Assembly (NCBI GenBank): GCA_916048095.2
Contig: OU696593.1
Span: 124,001-188,000 of the forward strand
From: Sacculina carcini
Lineage: Eukaryota > Arthropoda > Thecostraca > Sacculinidae
Direction: 5' to 3'
DNA: 64,000 nucleotides
The translations under genes and the position numbers were made by a program. Shown one piece after another: positions 12,277 through 24,600 of this stretch. Below the pieces are notes generated by a model. It did no database searches and was not told the DNA's origin. It saw only the letters and a list, made by a program, of their open reading frames with translations. Numbering within the stretch: the first letter of the stretch is position 1; each line of letters starts with the position of its first letter.

Positions 12277-14014
12277 GCCCCAAGTGATACCTAAGTGTGC
12301 CCCAAGTGATACCTAAGTGTGCCCCAAGTGATACCTAAGTGTGCCCCAAGTGTGCCCTAAGTGTGCCCTAAGTGTTACCTAAGTGTTACCTAAGTGTGCC
12401 CTAAGTGTTACCTAAGTGTTACCTAAGTGTTACCTAAGTGTTACCTAAGTGTTACCTAAGTGTGCCCTAAGTGTTACCTACGTGTGCCCTAAGTGTTAGC
12501 TAAGTGTTACCTAAGTGTTACCTAAGTGTTACCTAAGTGTGCCCTAAGTGTTACCTAAGTGTGCCCTAAGTGTTACCTAAGTGTGCCCTAAGTGTTACCT
12601 AAGTGTGCCCTAAGTGTTACCTAAGTGTGCCCTAAGTGTTAACTAAGTTTACCCTAAGTGTTACCTAAGTGTGCCCTAAGTGTGCCCTAAGTGTTACCTA
12701 AGTGTGACCTAAGTGTGCCCTAAGTGTTACCTAAGTGTGCCCTAAGTGTGCCCTAAGTGTTACCTAAGTGTGCCCTAAGTGTTACCTCAGTGTGCCCTAA
12801 GTGTTACCTAAGTGTGCCCTAAGTGTTACCTCAGTGTGCCCTAAGTGTTACCTAAGTGTGCCCTAAGTGTGCCCTAAGTGTTACCTAAGTGTGCCCTAAG
12901 TGTGCCCTAAGTGTGCCCTAAGTGTTACCTAAGTGTGCCCTAAGTGTTACCTACGTGTACCCTAAGTGTTACCTCAGTGTTACCTAAGTGTACCCTAAGT
13001 GTTACCTAAGTGTTACCTAAGTGTTACCTAAGTGTTACCTAAGTGTTACCTCAGTGTGCCCTAAGTGTTACCTAAGTGTGCCCTAAGTGTTACCTAAGTG
13101 TTACCTAAGTGTTACCTAAGTGTTACCTAAGTGTTACCTAAGTGTTACCTAAGTGTTACCTAAGTGTTACCTAAGTGTTACCTAAGTGTTACCTAAGTGT
13201 ACCCTAAGTGTACCCTAAGTGTGCCCTAAGTGTTACCTAAGTGTTACCTAAGTGTTACCTAAGTGTTACCTAAGTGTTACCTAAGTGTGCCCTAAGTGTT
13301 ACCTTAGTGTTACCTAAGTGTGCCCTAAGTGTTACCTAAGTGTTACCTAAGTGTGCCCTAAGTGTTACCTAAGTGTGCCCTAAGTGTTACCTAAGTGTGC
13401 CCTAAGTGTTACCTAAGTGTTACCTAAGTGTACCCTAAGTGTTACCTAAGTGTTACCTAAGTGTTACCTAAGTGTTACCTAAGTGTTACCTAAGTGTTAC
13501 CTAAGTGTAACCTAAGTGTTACCTAAGTGTTACCTAAGTGTACCCTAAGTGTTACCCAAGTGTTACCTAAGTGTTACCTAAGTGTTACCTAAGTGTGCCC
13601 TAAGTGTTACCTAAGTGTGCCCTAAGTGTTACCTACGTGTGCCCTAAGTGTTACCTAAGTGTGCCCTAAGTGTTACCTAAGTGTTACCTAAGTGTGCCCT
13701 AAGTGTTACCTACGTGTGCCCTAAGTGTTACCTAAGTGTTCCCTAAGTGTTACCTAAGTGTGCCCTAAGTGTTACCTAAGTGTGCCCTAAGTGTGCCCTA
13801 AGTGTTACCTAAGTGTGCCCTAAGTGTTACCTAAGTATGCCCTAAGTGTGCCCTAAGTGTTACCTAAGTGTACCCTAAGTGTTACCTTAGTGTTACCTAA
13901 GTGTGCCCTAAGTGTTACCTAAGTGTGCCCTAAGTGTTACCTAAGTGTTACCTAAGTGTGCCCTAAGTGTTACCTAAGTGTTACCTAAGTGTGCCCTAAG
14001 TGTTACCTAAGTGT
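12277..14014. repeat. Satellite HOR unit, alpha type, 1,738 bp
   Basis: 158 monomers with TTAACTAAGTT (about 12640), TGACCTAAGTG (about 12703) and double TACCC (about 13200). The usual AAGTTTTACC is regular here (about 13000 and 13440), and TTCCCTAAGTG is present at about 13739. Confidence 0.8.
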
Positions 14015-15774
14015 GCCCCAAGTGATACCTAAGTGTGCCCCAAGTGATACCTAAGTGTGCCCCAAGTGATACCTAAGTGTGCCCCAAGTGTGCCCTAAGT
14101 GTTACCTAAGTGTGCCCTAAGTGTTACCTAAGTGTACCCTAAGTGTTACCTAAGTGTGCCCTAAGTGTTACCTAAGTGTTACCTAAGTGTTACCTAAGTG
14201 TTACCTAAGTGTTACCTAAGTGTTACCTAAGTGTTACCTAAGTGTGCCCTAAGTGTTACCTACGTGTGCCCTAAGTGTTAGCTAAGTGTTACCTAAGTGT
14301 TACCTAAGTGTTACCTAAGTGTGCCCTAAGTGTTACCTAAGTGTGCCCTAAGTGTTACCTAAGTGTGCCCTAAGTGTTACCTAAGTGTGCCCTAAGTGTT
14401 ACCTAAGTGTGCCCTAAGTGTTAACTAAGTTTACCCTAAGTGTTACCTAAGTGTGCCCTAAGTGTGCCCTAAGTGTTACCTAAGTGTGACCTAAGTGTGC
14501 CCTAAGTGTTACCTAAGTGTGCCCTAAGTGTGCCCTAAGTGTTACCTAAGTGTGCCCTAAGTGTTACCTCAGTGTGCCCTAAGTGTTACCTCAGTGTGCC
14601 CTAAGTGTTACCTAAGTGTGCCCTAAGTGTTACCTAAGTGTGCCCTAAGTGTTACCTAAGTGTGCCCTAAGTGTTACCTAAGTTTGCCCTAAGTGTTACC
14701 TAAGTGTGCCCTAAGTGTTACCTAAGTGTTACCTAAGTGTTACCTAAGTGTTACCTAAGTGTTACCTAAGTGTTACCTAAGTGTTACCTAAGTGTGCCCT
14801 AAGTGTTACCTAAGTGATACCTAAGTGTTACCTAAGTGTGCCCTAAGTGTTACCTAAGTGTGCCCTAAGTGTTACCTAAGTGTGCCCTAAGTGTTACCTA
14901 AGTGTGCCCTAAGTGTTACCTAAGTGTTACCTAAGTGTGCCCTAAGTGTTACCTACGTGTGCCCTAAGTGTTACCTACGTGTGCCCTAAGTGTTACCTAC
15001 GTGTGCCCTAAGTGTTACCTAAGTGTGCCCTAAGTGTTACCTAAGTGTGCCCTAAGTGTGCCCTAAGTGTGCCCTAAGTGTTACCTAAGTGTGCCCTAAG
15101 TGTTACCTACGTGTGCCCTAAGTGTTACCTAAGTGTACCCTAAGTGTTACCTAAGTGTTACCTAAGTGTACCCTAAGTTTTACCTAAGTGTTACCTAAGT
15201 GTTACCTAAGTGTTACCTAAGTGTTACCTAAGTGTTACCTAAGTGTTACCTAAGTGTTACCTAAGTGTTACCTAAGTGTTACCTAAGTGTACCCTAAGTG
15301 TTACCCAAGTGTTACCTAAGTGTTACCTAAGTGTTACCTAAGTGTGCCCTAAGTGTTACCTAAGTGTGCCCTAAGTGTTACCTACGTGTGCCCTAAGTGT
15401 TACCTAAGTGTGCCCTAAGTGTTACCTAAGTGTTACCTAAGTGTGCCCTAAGTGTTACCTACGTGTGCCCTAAGTGTTACCTAAGTGTGCCCTAAGTGTT
15501 ACCTAAGTGTGCCCTAAGTGTTACCTAAGTGTGCCCTAAGTGTGCCCTAAGTGTTACCTAAGTGTGCCCTAAGTGTTACCTAAGTATGCCCTAAGTGTGC
15601 CCTAAGTGTTACCTAAGTGTACCCTAAGTGTTACCTTAGTGTTACCTAAGTGTGCCCTAAGTGTTACCTAAGTGTGCCCTAAGTGTTACCTAAGTGTTAC
15701 CTAAGTGTTACCTAAGTGTGCCCTAAGTGTTACCTAAGTGTTACCTAAGTGTGCCCTAAGTGTTACCTAAGTGT
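14015..15774. repeat. Satellite HOR unit, hybrid beta type, 1,760 bp
   Basis: 160 monomers. It has TTAACTAAGTT (about 14422) and TGACCTAAGTG (about 14488), followed by the beta module with AAGTT/TGCCC (about 14690). Confidence 0.75.
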
Positions 15775-17512
15775 GCCCCAAGTGATACCTAAGTGTGCCC
15801 CAAGTGATACCTAAGTGTGCCCCAAGTGATACCTAAGTGTGCCCCAAGTGTGCCCTAAGTGTGCCCTAAGTGTTACCTAAGTGTTACCTAAGTGTGCCCT
15901 AAGTGTTACCTAAGTGTTACCTAAGTGTTACCTAAGTGTTACCTAAGTGTTACCTAAGTGTGCCCTAAGTGTTACCTACGTGTGCCCTAAGTGTTAGCTA
16001 AGTGTTACCTAAGTGTTACCTAAGTGTTACCTAAGTGTGCCCTAAGTGTTACCTAAGTGTGCCCTAAGTGTTACCTAAGTGTGCCCTAAGTGTTACCTAA
16101 GTGTGCCCTAAGTGTTACCTAAGTGTGCCCTAAGTGTTAACTAAGTTTACCCTAAGTGTTACCTAAGTGTGCCCTAAGTGTGCCCTAAGTGTTACCTAAG
16201 TGTGACCTAAGTGTGCCCTAAGTGTTACCTAAGTGTGCCCTAAGTGTGCCCTAAGTGTTACCTAAGTGTGCCCTAAGTGTTACCTCAGTGTGCCCTAAGT
16301 GTTACCTAAGTGTGCCCTAAGTGTTACCTCAGTGTGCCCTAAGTGTTACCTAAGTGTGCCCTAAGTGTGCCCTAAGTGTTACCTAAGTGTGCCCTAAGTG
16401 TGCCCTAAGTGTGCCCTAAGTGTTACCTAAGTGTGCCCTAAGTGTTACCTAAGTGTACCCTAAGTGTTACCTCAGTGTTACCTAAGTGTACCCTAAGTTT
16501 TACCTAAGTGTTACCTAAGTGTTACCTAAGTGTTACCTAAGTGTTACCTCAGTGTGCCCTAAGTGTTACCTAAGTGTGCCCTAAGTGTTACCTAAGTGTT
16601 ACCTAAGTGTTACCTAAGTGTTACCTAAGTGTTACCTAAGTGTTACCTAAGTGTTACCTAAGTGTTACCTAAGTGTTACCTAAGTGTTACCTAAGTGTAC
16701 CCTAAGTGTACCCTAAGTGTGCCCTAAGTGTTACCTAAGTGTTACCTAAGTGTTACCTAAGTGTTACCTAAGTGTTACCTAAGTGTGCCCTAAGTGTTAC
16801 CTTAGTGTTACCTAAGTGTGCCCTAAGTGTTACCTAAGTGTTACCTAAGTGTGCCCTAAGTGTTACCTAAGTGTGCCCTAAGTGTTACCTAAGTGTGCCC
16901 TAAGTGTTACCTAAGTGTTACCTAAGTGTGCCCTAAGTGTTACCTAAGTGTTACCTAAGTGTTACCTAAGTGTTACCTAAGTGTTACCTAAGTGTTACCT
17001 AAGTGTAACCTAAGTGTTACCTAAGTGTTACCTAAGTGTACCCTAAGTGTTACCCAAGTGTTACCTAAGTGTTACCTAAGTGTTACCTAAGTGTGCCCTA
17101 AGTGTTACCTAAGTGTGCCCTAAGTGTTACCTACGTGTGCCCTAAATGTTACCTAAGTGTGCCCTAAGTGTTACCTAAGTGTTACCTAAGTGTGCCCTAA
17201 GTGTTACCTACGTGTGCCCTAAGTGTTACCTAAGTGTTCCCTAAGTGTTACCTAAGTGTGCCCTAAGTGTTACCTAAGTGTGCCCTAAGTGTGCCCTAAG
17301 TGTTACCTAAGTGTGCCCTAAGTGTTACCTAAGTATGCCCTAAGTGTGCCCTAAGTGTTACCTAAGTGTACCCTAAGTGTTACCTTAGTGTTACCTAAGT
17401 GTGCCCTAAGTGTTACCTAAGTGTGCCCTAAGTGTTACCTAAGTGTTACCTAAGTGTGCCCTAAGTGTTACCTAAGTGTTACCTAAGTGTGCCCTAAGTG
17501 TTACCTAAGTGT
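15775..17512. repeat. Satellite HOR unit, alpha type, 1,738 bp
   Basis: 158 monomers. It has TTAACTAAGTT (about 16138), TGACCTAAGTG (about 16203) and double TACCC (about 16697). TTCCCTAAGTG near 17236 is shared with the unit at 12277, which marks these two as close relatives. Confidence 0.8.
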
Positions 17513-18249
17513 GCCCCAAGTGATACCTAAGTGTGCCCCAAGTGATACCTAAGTGTGCCCCAAGTGATACCTAAGTGTGCCCCAAGTGTGCCCTAAGTGT
17601 TACCTAAGTGTGCCCTAAGTGTTACCTAAGTGTACCCTAAGTGTTACCTAAGTGTGCCCTAAGTGTTACCTAAGTGTTACCTAAGTGTTACCTAAGTGTT
17701 ACCTAAGTGTTACCTAAGTGTTACCTAAGTGTTACCTAAGTGTTACCTAAGTGTTACCTAAGTGTACCCTAAGTGTTACCCAAGTGTTACCTAAGTGTTA
17801 CCTAAGTGTTACCTAAGTGTGCCCTAAGTGTTACCTAAGTGTGCCCTAAGTGTTACCTACGTGTGCCCTAAATGTTACCTAAGTGTGCCCTAAGTGTTAC
17901 CTAAGTGTTACCTAAGTGTGCCCTAAGTGTTACCTACGTGTGCCCTAAGTGTTACCTAAGTGTGCCCTAAGTGTTACCTAAGTGTGCCCTAAGTGTTACC
18001 TAAGTGTGCCCTAAGTGTGCCCTAAGTGTTACCTAAGTGTGCCCTAAGTGTTACCTAAGTATGCCCTAAGTGTGCCCTAAGTGTTACCTAAGTGTACCCT
18101 AAGTGTTACCTTAGTGTTACCTAAGTGTGCCCTAAGTGTTACCTAAGTGTGCCCTAAGTGTTACCTAAGTGTTACCTAAGTGTTACCTAAGTGTGCCCTA
18201 AGTGTTACCTAAGTGTTACCTAAGTGTGCCCTAAGTGTTACCTAAGTGT
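17513..18249. repeat. Very short HOR unit, 737 bp
   Basis: 67 monomers between triple markers. It keeps the proximal A runs, AAATG and AAGTA variants but lacks TTAACTAAGTT and both the alpha and beta modules. It looks like a deletion of about 91 monomers from a full unit, as expected from unequal exchange. Confidence 0.75.
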
Positions 18250-19987
18250 GCCCCAAGTGATACCTAAGTGTGCCCCAAGTGATACCTAAGTGTGCCCCAA
18301 GTGATACCTAAGTGTGCCCCAAGTGTGCCCTAAGTGTGCCCTAAGTGTTACCTAAGTGTTACCTAAGTGTGCCCTAAGTGTTACCTAAGTGTTACCTAAG
18401 TGTTACCTAAGTGTTACCTAAGTGTTACCTAAGTGTGCCCTAAGTGTTACCTACGTGTGCCCTAAGTGTTAGCTAAGTGTTACCTAAGTGTTACCTAAGT
18501 GTTACCTAAGTGTGCCCTAAGTGTTACCTAAGTGTGCCCTAAGTGTTACCTAAGTGTGCCCTAAGTGTTACCTAAGTGTGCCCTAAGTGTTACCTAAGTG
18601 TGCCCTAAGTGTTAACTAAGTTTACCCTAAGTGTTACCTAAGTGTGCCCTAAGTGTGCCCTAAGTGTTACCTAAGTGTGACCTAAGTGTGCCCTAAGTGT
18701 TACCTAAGTGTGCCCTAAGTGTGCCCTAAGTGTTACCTAAGTGTGCCCTAAGTGTTACCTCAGTGTGCCCTAAGTGTTACCTAAGTGTGCCCTAAGTGTT
18801 ACCTCAGTGTGCCCTAAGTGTTACCTAAGTGTGCCCTAAGTGTGCCCTAAGTGTTACCTAAGTGTGCCCTAAGTGTGCCCTAAGTGTGCCCTAAGTGTTA
18901 CCTAAGTGTGCCCTAAGTGTTACCTACGTGTACCCTAAGTGTTACCTCAGTGTTACCTAAGTGTACCCTAAGTTTTACCTAAGTGTTACCTAAGTGTTAC
19001 CTAAGTGTTACCTAAGTGTTACCTCAGTGTGCCCTAAGTGTTACCTAAGTGTGCCCTAAGTGTTACCTAAGTGTTACCTAAGTGTTACCTAAGTGTTACC
19101 TAAGTGTTACCTAAGTGTTACCTAAGTGTTACCTAAGTGTTACCTAAGTGTTACCTAAGTGTTACCTAAGTGTACCCTAAGTGTACCCTAAGTGTGCCCT
19201 AAGTGTTACCTAAGTGTTACCTAAGTGTTACCTAAGTGTTACCTAAGTGTTACCTAAGTGTGCCCTAAGTGTTACCTTAGTGTTACCTAAGTGTGCCCTA
19301 AGTGTTACCTAAGTGTTACCTAAGTGTGCCCTAAGTGTTACCTAAGTGTGCCCTAAGTGTTACCTAAGTGTGCCCTAAGTGTTACCTAAGTGTTACCTAA
19401 GTGTACCCTAAGTGTTACCTAAGTGTTACCTAAGTGTTACCTAAGTGTTACCTAAGTGTTACCTAAGTGTTACCTAAGTGTAACCTAAGTGTTACCTAAG
19501 TGTTACCTAAGTGTACCCTAAGTGTTACCTAAGTGTTACCTAAGTGTTACCTAAGTGTTACCTAAGTGTGCCCTAAGTGTTACCTAAGTGTGCCCTAAGT
19601 GTTACCTACGTGTGCCCTAAATGTTACCTAAGTGTGCCCTAAGTGTTACCTAAGTGTTACCTAAGTGTGCCCTAAGTGTTACCTACGTGTGCCCTAAGTG
19701 TTACCTAAGTGTTCCCTAAGTGTTACCTAAGTGTGCCCTAAGTGTTACCTAAGTGTGCCCTAAGTGTGCCCTAAGTGTTACCTAAGTGTGCCCTAAGTGT
19801 TACCTAAGTATGCCCTAAGTGTGCCCTAAGTGTTACCTAAGTGTACCCTAAGTGTTACCTTAGTGTTACCTAAGTGTGCCCTAAGTGTTACCTAAGTGTG
19901 CCCTAAGTGTTACCTAAGTGTTACCTAAGTGTGCCCTAAGTGTTACCTAAGTGTTACCTAAGTGTGCCCTAAGTGTTACCTAAGTGT
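18250..19987. repeat. Satellite HOR unit, alpha type, 1,738 bp
   Basis: 158 monomers with TTAACTAAGTT (about 18610), TGACCTAAGTG (about 18676), double TACCC (about 19170) and TTCCCTAAGTG (about 19709). Confidence 0.8.
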
Positions 19988-21146
19988 GCCCCAAGTGATA
20001 CCTAAGTGTGCCCCAAGTGATACCTAAGTGTGCCCCAAGTGATACCTAAGTGTGCCCCAAGTGTGCCCTAAGTGTTACCTAAGTGTGCCCTAAGTGTTAC
20101 CTAAGTGTACCCTAAGTGTTACCTAAGTGTGCCCTAAGTGTTACCTAAGTGTGCCCTAAGTGTTACCTAAGTGTTACCTAAGTGTGCCCTAAGTGTTACC
20201 TAAGTGTTACCTAAGTGTTACCTAAGTGTTACCTAAGTGTTACCTAAGTGTGCCCTAAGTGTTACCTACGTGTGCCCTAAGTGTTAGCTAAGTGTTACCT
20301 AAGTGTTACCTAAGTGTTACCTAAGTGTGCCCTAAGTGTTACCTAAGTGTGCCCTAAGTGTTACCTAAGTGTGCCCTAAGTGTTACCTAAGTGTGCCCTA
20401 AGTGTTACCTAAGTGTGCCCTAAGTGTTAACTAAGTTTACCCTAAGTGTTACCTAAGTGTGCCCTAAGTGTGCCCTAAGTGTTACCTAAGTGTGCCCTAA
20501 GTGTTACCTAAGTGTGCCCTAAGTGTTACCTCAGTGTGCCCTAAGTGTTACCTCAGTGTGCCCTAAGTGTTACCTAAGTGTGCCCTAAGTGTTACCTAAG
20601 TGTGCCCTAAGTGTTACCTAAGTGTGCCCTAAGTGTTACCTAAGTTTGCCCTAAGTGTTACCTAAGTGTGCCCTAAGTGTTACCTAAGTGTTACCTAAGT
20701 GTTACCTAAGTGTTACCTAAGTGTTACCTAAGTGTTACCTAAGTGTTACCTAAGTGTGCCCTAAGTGTTACCTAAGTGATACCTAAGTGTTACCTAAGTG
20801 TGCCCTAAGTGTTACCTAAGTGTGCCCTAAGTGTTACCTAAGTGTGCCCTAAGTGTTACCTAAGTGTGCCCTAAGTGTTACCTAAGTGTGCCCTAAGTGT
20901 TACCTAAGTGTTACCTAAGTGTGCCCTAAGTGTTACCTACGTGTGCCCTAAGTGTTACCTACGTGTGCCCTAAGTGTTACCTACGTGTGCCCTAAGTGTT
21001 ACCTAAGTGTGCCCTAAGTGTTACCTAAGTGTGCCCTAAGTGTGCCCTAAGTGTGCCCTAAGTGTTACCTAAGTGTGCCCTAAGTGTTACCTACGTGTGC
21101 CCTAAGTGTTACCTAAGTGTACCCTAAGTGTTACCTCAGTGTTACC
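19988..21146. repeat. Beta-type HOR unit interrupted by the retrotransposon
   Basis: The unit starts with the triple marker and TTAACTAAGTT (about 20428). It carries the beta module (paired TTACCTCAGTG about 20530-20555, AAGTT/TGCCC about 20645, three TTACCTACGTG about 20937-20990) and stops after TTACC at the left LTR edge. Its last stretch has TTACCTCAGTG before the break, as in right-arm copies, where the earlier beta units have TTACCTAAGTG. Confidence 0.8.
21143..21146. repeat. Possible target-site duplication, left copy
   Basis: TACC, the satellite bases next to the TG end of the left LTR. The right partner is CACC at 26130-26133, one mismatch (three of four identical). Both occupy the same position in the 11-bp phase. 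In so repetitive a target the match has little statistical weight. Confidence 0.4.
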
Positions 21147-21533
21147 TGAAGAGGCCGTTGATTGGTACAACCGTTCAAAGTCACAGTCCGGAACATAAGG
21201 GGCGTGTATTAGAACGACAAAGAAGTTTTCACCTCGTATATGACGTGGCAAAAGAAAATATATATTAAAAGAACCAAGACATAACAAGGAAGAAACACGC
21301 ATGATATACTCAGTAAAAAAAGCAAACAAAATAACAATTAATATCGCTCAAAATCCGGAAAACCGAATATATACAAAACTTACCTATACCAGACACAAAA
21401 ACGACAATCATAATACAAAACAAACGAAAAGGATAAACACGAAGGAAAACGTAAACATACAAGCACTCACACAGACAAGACGCACACAATGTTGCCAGAT
21501 GCCCTACATATGCATTTTCAGTCACCACAAACA
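21147..21533 (-). repeat. 3' LTR
   Basis: In sense orientation it starts TGTTTGTGGTGACTG directly after the GGGGGGAG purine tract and ends CCTCTTCA, giving canonical TG...CA ends and 387 bp. It is identical to the 5' LTR over 382 bp (offset 4,601 throughout), and has 5 more bases at its sense 5' end. The outer edge abuts satellite TTACC at 21146. Short ORFs crossing the LTRs are chance frames duplicated with the repeat. Confidence 0.93.
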
Positions 21534-21546
21534 CTCCCCCCGTTTG
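21534..21546 (-). other. Polypurine tract
   Basis: In sense orientation this is CAAACGGGGGGAG immediately before the TGTTTG start of the 3' LTR. The purine core GGGGGGAG is at 21534-21541. Its position is that of the plus-strand DNA primer in LTR retrotransposons, and it is what fixes the inner edge of the 3' LTR. Confidence 0.8.
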
Positions 21547-21687
21547 GGATGGTAACATGCAAAAAAAAATACAAACTGACAGATCATATACATATACACA
21601 TGTATATACACACATAAATTGCACCGATAAATTCATACATATACACACATACATTATTCAAGCATACAGCAGCATACACGCATATAA
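21547..21687 (-). other. 3' untranslated region between pol and the polypurine tract
   Basis: 141 bp, AT-rich, with TA/CA microsatellite-like stretches (about 21587-21660). No ORF of note and no env. I see no AATAAA in sense orientation here or in the LTR, so the polyadenylation signal is not identified. Confidence 0.6.
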
Positions 21688-24600
21688 TTAAAAATAGTGG
21701 TAATCAGGGTGTCGCTTAAATCGCACAGTACGACCCGACCTAGACACACGAGTGGGTGGTTCTGTACGTGCAGTTGACACTGGCTCCTCCTCGGCAGGCT
21801 CGAGCGCAGCGACCGGCTGAGGTGTTGTAGATTCTGCAGGTACATCAGTTGTTGCAGGTCGCTCTGGTGAGTCACCGATGTAGGCAGGCTTGAGTCTGTC
21901 GATGGAGACTGTGTCACGCGATCCCGACGGACTCTCTAGAACAAAAACTTTATCAGAGCGAGATATCACTTTGAAAGGTCCGTGATAAGGAGCTTCCAAA
22001 GAACGCCTCACTCTATCAACTCTCACCCACACTCGTTCACAATTGGTCAATGACTTAGGAATATAAGATGGGCGATGACCATGATGATGCGAACCAGTAG
22101 ATAATGTGTGAAAGTCAATTTGGCGGAGAGATTCACTAATAAGTTTGACAAAATCATTACAAGAACGGACACAAGATGGTTCAAGGCATACGCGAGGAAA
22201 AAGCAACGACGAACCGGTAAGCACTGTGAATGGTGCGTAACCACTCTCGTTCGGAATCGCACGCAACCCTAATAACACCACTGGAAGACTGCGGATCCAG
22301 TCACTTCCACGAGCGATCAAAGCGGTTTTGAGAGTGCGGTGGGCTCGCTCAATGGAACCGTTGGAAGATGGTTTGTACGCTGTGGTACGAAGGCGGTGGA
22401 AACCGATCACCTTGGAAAGCTCATCAAAGAGTGCTGACTCGAATTGCCTGCCACGATCAGTGATGACGTACAGAGGGACACCAAATCTACTAATCCAAGT
22501 GTCTAGAAAAGCAGCAGCGATACTCACAGCGTCGATGTCAGCAATAGGAATTGCTTCGAGCCATCGAGTGGCTCTGTCAATGCACGTCAGTAAATAACGG
22601 CAAGGTGATGGATATGCTTGACCATGAGGTGTTGACGCAGGCAGTGGACCAACTAGGTCGATATGAACTGCTTCAAACCTGGCCGATGGAAGTCCAAAAT
22701 CATGTAGTGCAGTTTTAGTATGGCGATGGATTTTCGACTTTTGGCACTGGAGACAGGATTTCACCCAATTCCGAATGTCACGATCCATACCTGGCCAGAA
22801 GTAGCGGGACTTTAAAAGTCGTAAGCTAGCTTTAGTGCCAGGGTGAGAAATGTGGTGATATTGCCGGAACACAGATTCACGGAAAGACTGAGGCACAAAG
22901 GGTCGAGGATGCAAAGTTGACATCTCGCACAATATATTATTATTGGCACCAATAGGCCACGATTGAAGGCGATCAGCATAAGTGGACACTTCAGAGTCGT
23001 CAATCTGTTTTGCTGCGATCGCCGGAAGATCAAATGCGTCAATTTGAACGCTGTTGACAGCACGGGAAAAACAATCGGCGACTATGTTGTCGCTTCCTCT
23101 AATGTAGACAACATCGCACACGTACTCTGTGATAAGAGACCAGTACCGCTGCTGGCGGTCGGATTTGGCACTATGGGGACTGCGAAACGCAGACGTCAAC
23201 GGTTTGTGATCGGTGAAAAGTGTTACTTTTTGACCTTCCAAGAGGTGCCGAAAATTCATCACCGAAAGGTAAGCAGCGAGCAACTCGCGGTCATACGTAG
23301 AATATCGGCGCTGAACTTCACTGAGTTTTTTTGAAAAGAAAGAAATCGGCGCAGGATGACCGTCGTCCATTTGGTGCAAAGCCGCCCCAACGGCCACCTG
23401 TGAACAATCAGTGATCAGCTGATAATCATGGCATTGCAGCAAAGGATGAGCCAGTTTGCATGCATCGGTGAGTGCAGCCTTTGCATTTGTTAGTGCCTCT
23501 TCATGAATATTCAGCCACGGTAAGCTGGATGATTTCGGATGCTCCTTGGCCAACTCTGTCAATGGAAATACGATATCGGCAAACTTAGGAAGCATGTGCC
23601 GATAGTAGCCAAACATGCCCAAAATGCGTCTGAGTTCAACAGAGCTGACAGGCGATGAAAGATCATTTATGGCGGACACTTTGCTTGTTGGTGGACACAA
23701 ACCTTGAGACGACAAACAGTAGCCTAGGAACGTGATGCTCTCCTGGTTGAACTCACACTTTGACATTGACAGTCGCAGGCCGTTGGCCTGCAGCAAGCGG
23801 AAAACTTGTTCAAGGTGATGTAAATGTTCCTGTTCATCAGCAGATGCAATCAAGATATCATCTATATAGATAAAAACAAAAGGCAAAGATCGAAACAAAG
23901 AATCCATGTATCGTTGAAACGTGCACCCTGCATTACGTAAGCCATAGGGCATAAAGACATATTCGAACAAACCGAATGGAGTGATAACCGCCGTTTTCTC
24001 AATATCGACCTCGTTCATTGGAATCTGATGGTACGCGCGAATTAGATCAAGACGGCTGAAACGCGTCATGCCATGCAATTTGCATGACAGGTCACTGATA
24101 CGAGGAAGAGGGTACCGGTCCGGAATTGTTACTGCGTTCAAGGCGCGGTAATCCCCAGTAACGCGCCACTCGCCCGGAGACTGCTTGGGGACCAGATGAA
24201 TCGGAGATGCCCAGGCAGACTTCGAGGGTCGAACGATACCCGTCTCAAGGAGGGTTTTGAATGTTTCTTTTGCAGCCTGCAGTTTCTCTGGAGAAAGACG
24301 CCTGGCTGACGCAAAAGTGGGCGGAGCACTGCCGGTATCAATAGTGTGGAAGGCTTTGCTTTTACCGCGCACACAACCAGACGGAGACATCGGCAAAAAA
24401 ATTGATGAAAATTGATTAATGAGATGATGAAACGAAGAAGGAAGATGAGACGAATCATTTATGATATATGAAGAACACAGAGAAGTAGATACACCTGATG
24501 TTGACAATTTGGTGGTCGGATCAGAAATAACTCGCCGTTTGCAATCGACGATGAGACCGGAATGACTCAAAAAATCATTTCCCAACAGAGCATCAGTAAT

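Larger units (their letters stand above)
1..21146. repeat. Left arm of 11-bp satellite array
   Basis: Continuous tandem array, about 1,922 monomers of 11 bp. Two forms dominate: A = TTACCTAAGTG and B = TGCCCTAAGTG. Recurrent variants include TTACCTCAGTG, TTACCTACGTG, TTACCTTAGTG, TACCCTAAGTG, TTAGCTAAGTG, TTAACTAAGTT, TGCCCCAAGTG, TTACCCAAGTG, TGACCTAAGTG and an AAGTA/TGCCC junction. The CTAAGTG half is nearly invariant, and A/B differences sit at monomer positions 2-4. The array is non-coding: TAA (+) or TAG/TAA (-) rotates through all three frames every 33 bp. No gene, transposon relic or unique sequence is visible before the retrotransposon. It continues beyond the window to the left. Confidence 0.98.

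Noticed and set aside
1-21146. The array as a true telomere with an 11-bp telomerase repeat
   Set aside because: Ordered higher-order repeats with fixed variants and an embedded retrotransposon do not fit templated telomerase synthesis; the TTAGGG match is better seen as a resemblance.
21301-21555. ORFs within the LTRs (21102-21329, 21301-21555, 21310-21654, 25902-26147, 25911-26132)
   Set aside because: They lie in non-coding LTR sequence, are duplicated only because the LTRs are identical, and have low-complexity composition.
21547-21687. A possible env gene downstream of pol
   Set aside because: Only 141 bp lie between the pol stop and the polypurine tract, with no open frame.
22047-22262. 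Short minus-strand ORFs in other frames of pol and gag (also 22812-23063, 24138-24458, 24567-24785, 24782-25144, 21654-21917)
   Set aside because: They overlap the conserved polymerase, protease and integrase frame and show no domains; they are out-of-frame shadows.
22963-23334. 123-codon ORF on the + strand inside pol, and similar + strand ORFs at 22328-22597, 24933-25316 and 25500-25799
   Set aside because: They are antisense shadows of gag and pol with no recognisable domain.
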